In this document: one piece after another, positions 37,536 through 48,720 of the stretch | How the letters are laid out: every line of letters starts with the position of its first letter | How positions within the stretch are numbered: position 1 is the first letter of the stretch | Source: Flaccisagitta enflata | Taxonomy: Eukaryota > Chaetognatha > Sagittoidea > Aphragmophora | Reading direction: 5' to 3' | DNA length: 64,000 nt | Assembly: GCA_965153355.1 (NCBI GenBank) | Contig: OZ231127.1 | Span: forward strand, 28,086,001 to 28,150,000 | Position numbers and translations under genes: made by a program | The notes under the pieces: generated by a model | The model's database searches: none | What the model was told of the DNA's origin: nothing | What the model saw: only the letters and a program-made list of their open reading frames with translations

Positions 37536-37912
37536 AGACAACAACAAAGACAACAACAACAAAAACAACAATAACAACAACAACAACAACAACAACAACA
37601 GAAACAACGATGACTGAAACAACATCAACAACAAAACAACAACAATAACAACTATAACAACATCAACAACAACATCGAAAAAAACAACAACAAACCAATA
37701 ACAACAACCACAGCAACAACAATAACAACAACAACAACAACAACAACTACATTGACAAAGCAGTTAACAATATCAACAACAATGACGACAATGACAACAA
37801 CAACGACAGCATCTACAACAAAAGCAACAATAACAGCAACAGCAACAACAAAAGCAACAACAACAGCAACAACAACAGCGGCAACAACAACAACAACAAC
37901 AACAACAACAGG
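37348..37912. repeat. (CAA)n microsatellite, 560 bases
   Basis: CAA units with AAAGAC, ATGAC, AGCAAC and ATAAC variants. It lies near the inner edge of the right arm of the nested foldback. Open frames read as poly-Asn, poly-Thr or poly-Leu. Confidence 0.97.
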
Positions 37913-38491
37913 TTTAAAATTCTTGAGGGAAAATGATCAATTATCAGTCATCAAAGCTTCATGCTTTCCGATAGAGATTTAAGGGCTGTAAAATGACAAT
38001 ATGTGGCCTAATTACTTCATTTTGACCTGAGATTTAGGCTTTCCTGGCCAAGATTGTATATATTCAGTGTATATTGATTATGAGGTAACAGTTACAGAGA
38101 AGGAAAGCTTGAATAAACACTCTAAATGCTTGATAATCAATGAAATAAGATTTTAAGCCAGAAAAATGTGTTTAATCAGGCTATATTAGGTCAATTTGAC
38201 CAGATTTTTTTCTTATTTTTGCCTGGCAAGTATTCATAGTCTCAAAAGATACCAGTTGTTATCAGTTTCAGCGAAAACAATCCAGTGATATGGAAAAAAA
38301 GCCGCAAATTCCATGATATAGCCAAAATGGCCTGAGAAATGGCCAAATCAGGCCATTTTGGCCTAATTTCCAAGTAGAACATTTGGCTCTTAGTATGAAT
38401 GTGATGGGGAGGGTTCATACTATCACCCAGTATGGGCCGTTATGCCGAGGCATTTTTTCCGAGTAACTACCATTAGGCCATACAGTGCTCT

Positions 38492-39967
38492 ACTACTATT
38501 CAAACTATAATGATTTATTAAGCACTGAAAATGACTTGGCCAGGGCCATTTATACAAGATACAAATGTACCAATTGTCACACATTGATCATAGTGAAGGA
38601 ACACGACAGACTGACAAACCTCCTTATCTTGATAATGATCATCATAGTTAGTATACACTATGAAGACGATAATGCAAAAATGGTGCAATTTAGTGGAAAA
38701 TTTGAAAGTGTGTATCGGACAAAGAATATTCATTACGCAAACCTAGTTTTTAAGCTCTCTCTCACGGTCTATCGCTCTTACTGCATTCACGACGTAACAC
38801 TAACACAGAGACTTTCAATGGCATCGCAATTTTCAATGCACCCTCAGTTCGCGTTCAACGTCAATTAGGCGCCTCCGCCCGAAGTGTTTCAATGGAAGGG
38901 GGTTTTAAAGACCGACGGTCGTAACGCTGATACGAGAGAAAAGAGTGCCGGTATGAAATGCGAGTGAGTGTGTGTCTTCAGCTATACACGATGATCAGCT
39001 GATAGCTCAAGCAGAGCGACTTCCCAGCTCTAGCTCTACCATTAGCGACTGTAGCATACAATTTAGAACTGGTTCCGTGTGGCCGTGAATTGTGGACTAG
39101 TTTCGGTAATAAAATAATATTCAGTGGATGTTATGAACGAGAAATATCAGAGCACTTTGAAGTGTGAAGAGGCGTTGATGATTTTGATTCCTCGAAGTAA
39201 AAAAAAGGTTTGTTTACTTAACTTTATTATGTAGTACTCCACAGCCCACAAGGTATTCTAATTTTTCACACAATTGAAGATTTTACGCACGAACACAATG
39301 CTAACACACTGCTTACTAAGTAGCACCTTGGAATAAGGCTTGGCCCATAGCCCATAGGCCATAGCACAGCAATATGCGCTAGTGCGCATGCGTGCACTGA
39401 TGCGCGTCCGGGGACTGGAGCGTAGGCGACAGAGTTCATCGCCAAAAGAAATATGCGCCCGATTGAGTGCGCCAGGACCGCGTGATTTCAAAGGTTATGT
39501 TCACGCTGCGGACTATTTTGTTTTTGGTTCTTACTCTAAATGTTTCCATAAGTTATCCTCAGTGCGTCTGTCCATTTCACGCGTAAATCAGATCATTTCA
39601 ATAAAACTTAGTGGCATCCAACAGTAAGCCTTCCTAGCATCGAAATTTAATGATAGAGTAGAGCATGAAGATAGATATGAAAATAAACACATTTTTTTTT
39701 TTCAACAAACAATTCAAACAAAAGTTACGTTACATAAAACAATTCATACAATTGTTTTGAATTCCCACTCAACGTGCACACGCTCTGAATCTTCCGAGTT
39801 TTTCACTTTGTGCTTTAACTCCGCGCGTGGGTTTTTAAAAACGACGCTTTTAATTTTGTTCAGCGTCCGGGACTTAATTCATCTCCTTTCAAACTCGCTC
39901 TCGAGTAAAATACGGCGTTACGACCATCAGGTCGCCCACGGCCGGATGAGAGCATGATTAGATGGAT

Positions 39968-39968
<1 letters not shown>
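38492..39968. other. unique sequence, no gene supported
   Basis: A plus-strand frame at 38485-38868 (127 codons) and one at 39382-39627 lack any motif that I recognise, and no splice sites tie them to other exons. A real small gene here cannot be excluded. Confidence 0.45.

Positions 39969-39969
<1 letters not shown>

Positions 39970-40061
<92 letters not shown>
39970..40061. repeat. (GA)n microsatellite
   Basis: Pure GA, about 46 units. Confidence 0.97.
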
Positions 40062-40066
<5 letters not shown>

Positions 40067-40252
40067 ACAGCGACACGTGACACAGAGACAGACAGAGGAA
40101 CAGATAGGTAGACTGCCGCAAAGTCGCATACTAAATGATAGGATGACCAACAGTATAGGACTGAGTTAAGTGATAGTCAGACAGGTGAAATATGAAAGAA
40201 ACATGAATGATACATGATGCATTGAAATAAAAACAAAAATCCATAAAAACAA

Positions 40253-40362
40253 GTTGACGCGGGGTTACAATATCGTTGCGGACGGGTGGGCAGGGACATC
40301 CAACCCCCATCCACATTCCAAGCCCCACATACAAAAAAAACCATCAAAACGCTCATTTCGCA
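40253..40362 (-). mobile_element. TAGTCG element, subfamily D right part
   Basis: GTTGACGCGGGGTTACAATA and TCGTTGCGGACGGGTGGGC match the D right end. It ends in GCTCATTTCGCAC and runs into a TAGTCG element of opposite orientation. Confidence 0.8.
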
Positions 40363-40363
40363 C

Positions 40364-40506
40364 TTTTTAGTCGCGTGCTACGCGACTCTACACCCCGCTA
40401 TGTCGGTCCGTTGGTCGGTCGGTCGGTCGGTTGGTTCCCCTTTTTACTTCTTCCGGCGTTTTGAACTTTTTGAGCATATGGCTCCAGCCCAGATGACCCA
40501 GTCACA
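40364..40506 (+). mobile_element. TAGTCG element, subfamily A left half
   Basis: Perfect left end TTTTTAGTCGCGTGCTACGC, CACCCCGCTATGTCGG, (GGTC)n and TTCCGGCGTTTTGAAC; it stops at CCAGATGACCCAGTCA. Confidence 0.85.
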
Positions 40507-40730
40507 GTGGTAGTTATCAAGCAACGATCAAGCATATTTCACCCAGGCCACCTCAAACACCTAAAACCACCCAAATCAGCTACACAGTGGTAGTTATCAT
40601 GTAGTTATGCAAGCAACGATCAAGCATATTTCACCCAGGCCACCTCAAACACCTAAAACCACCCAAATCAGCTACACAGTGGTAGTTATCAAGCATATTT
40701 CACCCAGGCCACCTCAAACACCAAAGCCCA
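40507..40730 (+). repeat. ~85-bp tandem repeat, 2.6 copies
   Basis: Units have GTGGTAGTTATCAAGCAACG, AAGCATATTTCACCCAGGCC and AAACACCTAAAACCACCC. The second unit has a 10-base insertion; the third is cut short. Confidence 0.9.
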
Positions 40731-41049
40731 TTTGCGCTTGTGTGTGGGCAGCTGGATGTTGTCCTGCAACCCACCCACCTCCAGATTTTAAAAAATGTAT
40801 TTATTTCTTCCTTTGAATCTTTCATGATAGACTCTTAAAACAAAATGGGTCTTTTAACATAAGATTAGACTTGTGTTCTTGTGAAAAAAAAAACAACTTA
40901 TGATTATATTGACAATCTTTTAAGTAGGTTGTTTCGTTCTGATTTCTTTTACATGCTTTACCAAATAATGATGTCTTTTGGTTCCACATTTTATGCAATA
41001 TGTAAACTACATTGATTATTCCGTTCTTAGTAGAGCAAGTGCACTCAAG

Positions 41050-41226
41050 GTCACTATCGTCGACGCAACCAACCCCCATCCACACCCTAACTCCCCCCCC
41101 CCCGCCGCGGTTATGGGCGTTTTTGCGCTTTCAAACTTGATCATTACCAACGGAACTACGGACCAACGGACCAACGAACGGATGGACAAAGCCTCCTTTA
41201 GAATCCCTAGAAGGCGACTAAAAAGA
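41050..41226 (-). mobile_element. TAGTCG element, subfamily D, decayed
   Basis: CGTCGACGCAACCAACCCCC, a C10 run, GCGTTTTTGCGCTTTC, GGACCAACGGACCAACG, AAAGCCTCC and AAGGCGACTAAAAAG. Confidence 0.7.
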
Positions 41227-41323
41227 ACGGATACAGGACCAATACCAGTTGGGGACATGAGGGACGATAAAGACAACAAGGAAGGGGCAGAATGATCTTT
41301 CCCTTTTTATTTTTTTTTCCTAC

Positions 41324-41468
41324 TTTTTAGTCGCGGACACGTGACTCTATAAGCCACTTTTTGGTCCGTCGGTTGGTCTGTCCGTCCTTCCGTCACAGTC
41401 ACTTATTGAGGTTTTCCGCTCCTGCGCACCCGTCCGCGACTAATGCTGCCGTGTATGTGGCCTTGTTT
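41324..41468 (+). mobile_element. TAGTCG element, subfamily C
   Basis: Left AGTCGCGGACACGTGACTC, TATAAGCCACTTTTTGGTCC, short GTCC core, right arm GTCCGCGACTAATGCTGCCG and TGTATGTGGCCTTGTTTT. Both arms carry the C half-site GTCGCGGAC. Confidence 0.88.
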
Positions 41469-41631
41469 TCTCTCTCTCTCCTTCTCCCTTTCCTTCTTTC
41501 TCCTTTTCATTCATTCATTCTTTCTTTCTTTTTTTCTTTCTCCCTTTGTTTCTTTGTTTTTTGCTTCTTTTTTTTTCTCTCTTTCTCTTTTTTTTCCTTT
41601 CATTTATTTAATGTATCTTTTTTTTTTTTTT

Positions 41632-41679
<48 letters not shown>

Positions 41680-41690
41680 GTTCGTTTGTT
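41469..41690. repeat. (CT)n/(CTTT)n/poly-T tract
   Basis: Pyrimidine-only sequence ending in about 45 T. It starts at the last base of the TAGTCG element. Confidence 0.95.
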
Positions 41691-41740
41691 CTTTTTCGCG
41701 TCAACCAGCGGGTACGCTCTTCTCGGACAGAGGCTTCGTG

Positions 41741-41946
41741 AACAAGGCCGGATACACGGCTTCTCTGAGTCGCGTATGGGTGGGCAAGGGCTGTATTTGA
41801 GGTTACATCATCATTTGGGCAGGAGCAGTGAGGCCGAAGACAAAAAAAAAACAAAAAAAAAAGGTTGACAGACCAGCGGACCGACGAACCGACAGACTGA
41901 TGAACCAACAAATTGGAAAGTAGTCGCTTAACACGCGACCAAAAAA
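41741..41946 (-). mobile_element. TAGTCG element, subfamily A
   Basis: AACAAGGCCGGATACACGGC, AGTCGCGTATGGGTGGGCA, TTTGGGCAGGAGCAGTGAGG, GACCAGCGGACCGACG, and GTAGTCGCTTAACACGCGACCAAAAAA. Confidence 0.88.
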
Positions 41947-42579
41947 CAAAGAACTTTTGAAGGTAAAATCCACATATTTTGAGCTCCACAACTGGACGAT
42001 CAAATCATATCCTAACTTGTTCATGTCAGTCTGTACTCCCAATAGTGAGTGTGACGTCAAAATCTCAACTCTGATTCAATTGAGATATAGGATACGGGAT
42101 TTACCCTGTTAGTAATTTTATTCTCTCGCGAAATTAGAAAGCAAGGAAAAATTCAAAGGCAAAATTTACGAGTTTTTCTACCTCGCCACCGCTCGCCATC
42201 GCCAGAATGAAAATTGAGCCCGTGAATGACAGAATAATGATAATGGTTTTTTATGGGTGTTGCGTCGAACTGCGTCGAAATTGTGTAAAGACAAAAACTA
42301 AAAAAATGACCCTGCCTCGCCGTATGCCCATGGTCGATCGCGACAACACACACAATGATGATTAAAAGGTATTTGAAACGTTTTAGCGTGCTAACATGAT
42401 ACAGGGAGGCCTCCTTGGGCAGTAACGCTTGATGTCAATTTTGGCTATTTGGTGGCGCTCCGCCTCACCTATGCATCCCCCATGTCTGAGATCATGTCTA
42501 GGGCTAAGTTACACATCCACGTACCCAACAAATAAGAAATCTCGAAATCATTAATGCTTGATCAACTACCACGGTGCCA
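41947..42579. other. unique sequence, no gene seen
   Basis: No repeat unit or exon that I can support. Confidence 0.5.
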
Positions 42580-42669
42580 GTGACCTTCTCCAGCACTGCT
42601 CCTGCCCATCCGCACGCGACTACGGTAACCGTGTATCCGGCCTTGTTTGATTCGTGTCCGCAACTAAAA
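42580..42669 (+). mobile_element. TAGTCG right end fused to a B left hairpin remnant
   Basis: CTGCTCCTGCCCATCCGCAC, GCGACTACGGTAACCGTGTA and TCCGGCCTTGTTT, then GTGTCCGCAACTAAAAA, which is a left-end hairpin in the other orientation. Confidence 0.75.
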
Positions 42670-42807
42670 AACGAACTAATGTATAAAAAGCAAAGTGCGT
42701 TTCTTCCCGAGCAGATAACGTTGTACGCTCTCTAGTAGAAGAATGGCAATTACAAGTGATGGCTCTATTAAATCACAAAAAGATCGGGAATAGGGGTTAG
42801 AAAAAAA

Positions 42808-43015
42808 CAATGCCGGATACACGGCTACCCCAGTCGCGTGCGGGTGGGCAGGGGCCGTATTTGAGGTCACTTGATCACTTGGGCAGGAGCAGTGAGGCAG
42901 AAGACCGCAAAGAAAAACCCAAAAAAAGTAAAATGTGCCTGACGGACGGACGGACGGACGGACGGACGGACCGACAAAGCGGGGTGTAGAGTCGCGTAGC
43001 ACGCGACCAAAAAAG
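42808..43015 (-). mobile_element. TAGTCG element, subfamily A, best-preserved copy
   Basis: Read on the minus strand, the element has five parts. (1) A T-run and the hairpin GGTCGCGTGCTACGCGACTC. (2) TACACCCCGCTTTGTCGG. (3) A tetranucleotide core (GTCC)7. (4) A conserved middle with CACTGCTCCTGCCCAAGTG and GACCTCAAATACGGCCCC. (5) The inner arm GCACGCGACTGG followed by GTAGCCGTGTATCCGGC. The inner arm is complementary to the first half of the left hairpin. The layout (subterminal inverted repeats, tetranucleotide core, hairpin at one end) is like Helentron-derived HINEs; it encodes nothing. I saw no target duplication, which fits that class. Confidence 0.92.
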
Positions 43016-43206
43016 TAAGTAGGAACACCATGCACCATGCCCGATTTGTGCCCAATGAGTGAATCTACCGAGGTTTACTTGGACAAAAAGAGAATTCACT
43101 ACATCAAACTCTTTTGTTGTAAAGATTGATATGAGAATGCCCATGGCCATGAGATGAATACATTCCGCGTTTCTCAGCTATTTTTGGCAATGCCGAGATG
43201 CAGATG

Positions 43207-43658
<452 letters not shown>

Positions 43659-43659
43659 T

Positions 43660-43672
43660 TCTTTTTTTTTTT

Positions 43673-43728
<56 letters not shown>

Positions 43729-43735
43729 TTTTTCT
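43660..43735. repeat. (CTTT)n microsatellite
   Basis: About 16 units after a T12 run. Confidence 0.96.
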
Positions 43736-44159
43736 TCCTATCTTTCTCTCCTTCTTTCGTTCTTTCTATTCCCTCTCTATTCACTCTTTTCTTAACTTTC
43801 CGTCTAAACATTTTAAAAATATCAAATACATCGAACTGTCGATTCGTTCATCCGTCTGTCCGTCAGCTGATCAGTTACGTCTTGTCTCCAACACGGCTTG
43901 AATTGGTATAAACATGTTTTCCCCTAACCCTCCCCTTTCTCTTCTCCCTGACGTGATTGAGTCCCCAACCACCCTCCCGTCTCTTGCAACCCTATTTCCC
44001 ATGTTCCCCTTGTTGGGAAAACCGCATTGACATTCATTTTCGTTTATCCCTTTTCCTGTCTAAATCGAGTTTCATTTAAATCTCCTTATCTCGCTTTCCT
44101 CCCAGGCCAGCCTGCCCCGTAGTACAGTGCACCTTTTCTCATGGAAATTTTCCCGTTAT

Positions 44160-44252
44160 TCTCTCTCTCTCTCTCTCTCTCACATATTATTAGACACACA
44201 CAATACACACAATACATATTGCTGCCACACACACACACACACACACACACAC
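44160..44252. repeat. short (CT)n and (CA)n runs
   Basis: CT at 44160-44181, ACACAATACACA variants, then CA at 44224-44252. Confidence 0.94.
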
Positions 44253-44856
44253 TTAATCCTCCCTTCTTAAAGATATTTTTTCCCATTTTTCTTTTTTTTC
44301 AATGACATTTCATGTCTTTCAGAGACTGAGAATGTGTCCCATCATGACCTCTGGGAGTTTCTTCCAGAGGCAGCAGCAATTTCTTTGATGATTTTTTAAC
44401 TCATTATCTATGCTGACAAGAAAATAGAGAGAGAAATTATTTGGTGGTATGGGAAAATATAGAGAAAGATGATGAAAAGTTTCATGAGCACTTAAAACAT
44501 TAGCCTGTTTGTGAATTTTTTTGATTTTTTAGCCCTGACCTCTTCTATCTACTTGGGTAGTGTGAAAGAAGCACATGTAATTGAACGGGCGACAACAACG
44601 ATCCTCAACAACATGACTTCCCACAGTAATCACTGCCTGTACTGCTTGCTGGAATCAGAAGACTGCGAATGACATTGGTACTGGGATCACGTAAGTCACG
44701 ATTACTCGAGTCGATCATAGCGCAATCGCCCCTTCTGCGCACCCGAAGAATTGTTTGCGATAGTCACTGGAACAATCAGACAGACAACGCCGTCGAATGA
44801 AGAGACGGACTGCGACGCTGCCGTCGCCGCCAGTCATGCCGTGACGTTAGAAGAGA
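44253..44856. other. unique sequence, no gene seen
   Basis: Spacer between the microsatellites and the glutamine-rich locus. From about 44680 the base composition shifts towards higher GC. Confidence 0.45.
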
Positions 44857-46583
44857 TCACTTCCGTAGGATTGGCTGTCTCCGCCTTCGCCGACGGAGCT
44901 GCTGGTGCCGTGCTGGCAGCCGCATCCTCTGACTCTTGTTGAAGGGAGCCATATACTTCTTTATTTCCTGCTTATTCTCTCTCCTTCTCTTCCTTTTCTT
45001 CTTTCTTGTAGGTGCGCCCGTGGAGAATCGGGGCATGCCGCTTCTTGCAGATCTGGCTGTTGGTTCGTTCATATCCTCTTTATGCAAGTAGGTCTGAGGC
45101 GAGGCAGGAAGTAAAGACGACGAGACATGATCTTTGAACTCTCGCTATTCACTTCCCAACTCTTAACAGTTGATGACACTTTCTGTTTGATGCATTCCAC
45201 TGCAGACGTAGTAGCTGTCCGCCGACTGCGTCTTTTTTTTGCCATTGGTCAAAGCATCTTCATATGATGATGGCGCTTCTTTTTCAGAAGTTGCGAATGC
45301 TGCCACTGATGTTACTTTGCAGCTTGCGCCTTTGTTGCGCTGAATCACCGCCTGCAGCCCCGATCATGTTGACCAAGTTGCTTCAACATAATTGTCCATA
45401 TTTTGGGCTGCCTTCCTATGCTGCTTTTCTCCCCAGAATTTATCTGCAAGATGAGGGACCCTCTTATTGATGATTTCCTGCAGCAGCTCGTCACGATAGC
45501 ATTGTTGCACTTCTCCACAGGTCCTCGCAATCTTTCTTTGCCTTTTGCGTAACCTTGCAGACAAATTGAAATGCCTTGCATGGTCGGGCTGACTGATTCT
45601 CTTCGCCCGCTGACAATTTCTGCTGGAACAGCGCCGCGAATGTTGCAGCGCTTGCCATAAAGATTTATCGCCCATTTTTAAGGCATGCCACAATCTTCTC
45701 CCTTCTGCTGTCAGCTTTTTCAGTTGCATCAATCGCCGCAGTTTCACATCTTTGCCGGACCAGCAAACCACTTAGGCAATTCCAAGATGTCCATTTGCTG
45801 GGCTAAGCCTTTCATGCTTTCTCAGCATCTTGAACTTCCTCCACATCATGAAATGGGTGGATGAAAGCTCCTGCAGAGGCTTCTCGGTCTTGCTCTTCCA
45901 ACGCTTTGAGGCCGACTCCTCCCTTGCTCGCATGAGATCGTTGTACGCCGCCCTTTCTAAAAACATGTCCAGAGCCGGATTGTTGGGCATCTGAACGTGG
46001 ACTTCCGGTTGGCGAGCCACTTGATGATGCTCCACTTGATGATATGCTGGGGTTTGTTGGGTAAATGCGTATTGACCCCCGACTTTTACCGGAGATCTCT
46101 TTTTTGTGGTTTTAACACTCCACCCAACTTCTTCTTGCTGATTCATCTGTTGACAATCATCTGATGGAATCGAGCACTGCAATCTTGGCGGATGTACTGT
46201 CGCTGCTGTTGTTCTTCTTTACGTTGTCCTCTTTCTGCTCGCTATGCAAGGTCAAAGTCCCTCTGCTGAATCTGCATCTTCAAACTATCCACTTCCTGCT
46301 GCAAACGTTGATTCTGCTGGACGACTTCCGCTTGAGGCGTTGCTAGAGGCGCTTGCGCTACTTTCGGCGCCTTCGGCTACAATCCATTCATTGTCTTCTT
46401 GGGAGCGATTTTTCTTCTTTCTTTATCTTGAAGAAGCAGCGCTAACTGCGCGTAGCGGCCTCCTGCTTCTGCCTCCTGCGCATCGCTTCCATTTTATCAC
46501 CTCCACTTCCGGCTGTGTTGAAGACCTTTCTCCTGAGGGGAGGACCAGTCTTCCTAGCAGAAACCACCCTGCTTCTCGAAGGA

Positions 46584-47780
46584 TCATCTTTGTGCAGTAG
46601 GGAGAATCGTTGCTGCTGGGTTTGATGATGCTGATCCTGATGCTGCTTGTTGTTGTTGAAGCCGCTGCTGCCGCCACTGTTGATGTTGAAGCTGCTGTTG
46701 CTGGTCAGGACGTTGTTGCAGGTCATTCTGCCGCTGCAGTTGACGCTGACGCTGTCCTTGCTGCCGCTGCTGCTCCAACTGCGCGCCGCCATCGCTGCCT
46801 GATGGACGTTTCCACTGACTGCACATGACGCTGCTGGCATTGCCAATTAACAATCCCGGATTGAAATTTCTGAAGATAGATCGACGGGGTCTTTTGGCGG
46901 ATGCTGCGGCTGCTGCTGGTCCAGCTCAGACAGTTGTCCAAGCTTCACATCCCGCTGCTCTAAAGCTCCACTAATGCCGCCGACATACAGGCTATTCCAG
47001 TGCTTACGTAGCACTTCTGCCGCATTGTTGAATACTCCTGCTCTTCTATCTTCATCTCGTTGCTGCTGCTGGCGGAAGTTGCACATTCTGTCGTATAACT
47101 CTTTGTCTTCTTGTGATGAGCTTCGCTGTTGAAATCCCAATGGCACCGCGATCGGCGCCTTTTGAGTTGCTGCTGCACCACCACCTTCACCTTCAGCCAT
47201 CATGCGCAGACGTTGATCTGCAAGGCGTTGCTGTCTCTCTTCTTCTGTCTCCTCACTGACGTTCATGCTTTCGACAGGATGGTTATTTGAAGCTGGAGGA
47301 TCCACTACCACCGCTGGGATCGCGGCGGAAGGCTGCTGCTGCTGCAGCTGCTGCTGCATGTTCTCCTGCATCGCTTTTTGCCGCTGTTGTTGTTGTTCAG
47401 GCGGCTACTTGTCACTGATGTTGTCGCAGTTCTTGTTGTTGTTGCTGCTGCTGCTGTTGCTGCTGTTGATCGTGTTGTTGTTGTGGCTGAGCCACAGGTT
47501 GTGGCGCCGGCTGCAGGATCTGATGCTGTTGTTGATCTTGCTGACAAAATTGTTGGAGCTGCTGCAACTGCTGCTGTTGCAACAGCTGTTGCCGCCGTTG
47601 AGCCGTCGCTTGCTGCTGCTCCTGTGGTCTCGTGGAGTTGACGCTGCTGTTGAGTTGCTGCTGCTGCATCTGCGATTGATGCTGCTGCTGTTGCTCCTGT
47701 TGCTGTCGCTGCTCCTCCTCCCGTTGTTGCTGCTGCATATCGCCAATCAGCCGACGGCCTTGTCGCATTTCCTCCTCCAA
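46584..47780 (-). repeat. CAG/CAA-rich (polyglutamine) segment
   Basis: Dense CTG/TTG triplets on the plus strand, interrupted often. Unlike the other triplet tracts in the window the triplets are mixed CAG and CAA with Arg, Leu, Ser and His codons between, which is what a translated Q-rich region looks like. Confidence 0.8.
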
Positions 47781-48689
47781 CTGCCTACCCCATCTGTCTC
47801 TCTCAGCACTCCTGCTGGGACGGCTGCTGCCCGTTCCCGCGGCGCGTCAATCCGCTGATGATCCCACGACCTTCTTGCAAGAGCTGCCGGGCGCTGCCGA
47901 GATCCGCAAGCATGTCATCAGCTTAACATCGGAGACGCGACGCCGCGAGGTTCAATTTCTCCGGTGACCAGGACCTGATACCTGTTGATTGACGCATCCC
48001 TTTTCTTGGATCGGGCGTAGATTTAAAATTGGCCGCCAGTTGGAGATTGCGCACCATGTCGCGGGACCGGCGGTAGATACTCGGATCCGTCGGGCTGGCG
48101 AAGACGTGCTTCGCATCCTGAGTCGGAGCTACTGGTAACATTGTCACGGGCGGCGTGAGTGTCAGCTGGGAGAATGCTCCATGAGAATTCGCTGACGGGT
48201 CTTTAACGATTCCCGATGTCGCAATTCACGGCGTTGACGATGTCGGCGCTGGAAGGAAAACCCTCTGGGTTCTTTTCACTATCAAAGAAACGCATGGAGT
48301 CCTATTCGCGCCGGATTCGACGCAGCAGACGCTCGCGAATCGGCAAGAGGGTCGCCATATCGAGTCGAAGCCATTTGCCTTGGCATACGATATGAAGTCA
48401 ACCATATCCCGGGCGTCGTGCCGAGCGCTCATCTGACTCACAGGCGTGCCAGCCGAGTCATTCGCCTTTTCGTAAGTAGAAACGGGCGCCGCAAATAGCG
48501 CCGTATCCTTCCATTTCCGCAGTAATGTCGCTCCTTTTCATTGCGCCAAGAAACGACTTAATTCCTCGACACTGATTCAAACCGGCGAGATATACGAGAT
48601 GCAGACGTTGTTGTACAGACGGTATCGCTGCTAGCAAGGAAGCTGCCATTGTCCAATTTTCAAGCTGAGGTCGAAGATGAAAGAGTCGA

Positions 48690-48717
48690 GGCTGCTGCAA
48701 TTGTTGAAATAAGAATA
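48690..48717 (-). other. candidate 28-base intron
   Basis: On the minus strand CAGTTGAAACTG is followed by GTAAGTATTC and, 28 bases after the GT, by an AATTGCAG acceptor. Donor and acceptor are both close to ideal, but the length is very small and the upstream exon has a stop in the joined frame. It may be part of the 5' untranslated region or chance. Confidence 0.25.
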
Positions 48718-48720
48718 CTT

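Larger units (their letters stand above)
34845..38487. mobile_element. 3.6-kb nested foldback element
   Basis: The left end CACTGTATGGCCTAACGG and following TTACTCGGAAAAAATGCC return inverted at 38440-38487. Pairing continues inward for at least 300 bases (blocks ATGTTCTACTTGGAAATTAGG and TGGTCAAATTGACC). CTCT lies outside both ends (34841-34844, 38488-38491), a possible 4-bp target duplication. The interior holds TAGTCG copies in opposite orientation, an inner inverted pair, a GCAGCGGCC 3' end, a half copy of the 50.7-kb palindrome and the (CAA)n tract. No transposase. Confidence 0.82.
44857..48720 (-). pseudogene. degenerate glutamine-rich protein-coding locus, function unknown
   Basis: I do not recognise the family. 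Coding-like sequence runs for about 3.8 kb on the minus strand. From the 5' side: a non-repetitive part (48700-47920) with a segment containing YGAICGARFYLRKG and, in another frame, RHDARDMVDFISYAKANGF; a glutamine-rich part rich in CAG and CAA codons (47780-46580); a charged helical part beginning after 46182 with CQQMNQQEEVGWSV; and a Lys/Arg-rich tail to 44857. The parts lie in three frames: 48700 in one, 48441-47920 in a second, 47780 in the third, then shifts near 47400 and 46850. The last 1.3 kb stays in one frame with stops at about 45772, 45364 and 45163. This pattern points to a decayed gene; a gene with many short introns is less likely. GC content is visibly higher than on either side and microsatellites are absent, so it may be a captured or retroelement-derived sequence. 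No reverse transcriptase, integrase or capsid motif is visible. Confidence 0.55.

Noticed and set aside
37312-37982. Poly-Asn / poly-Thr protein like those of social amoebae
   Set aside because: Uninterrupted CAA array inside a foldback arm, open in several frames; no start context or flanking domain.
38485-38868. 127-codon frame after the nested foldback as a gene
   Set aside because: Starts exactly at the element's edge, no motif or splice partner recognised; kept only as unsupported open frame.
44751-44942. Ala-rich plus-strand frame at 44.75 kb
   Set aside because: Partly antisense to the tail of the glutamine-rich locus and without motif; composition follows the GC-richer background.
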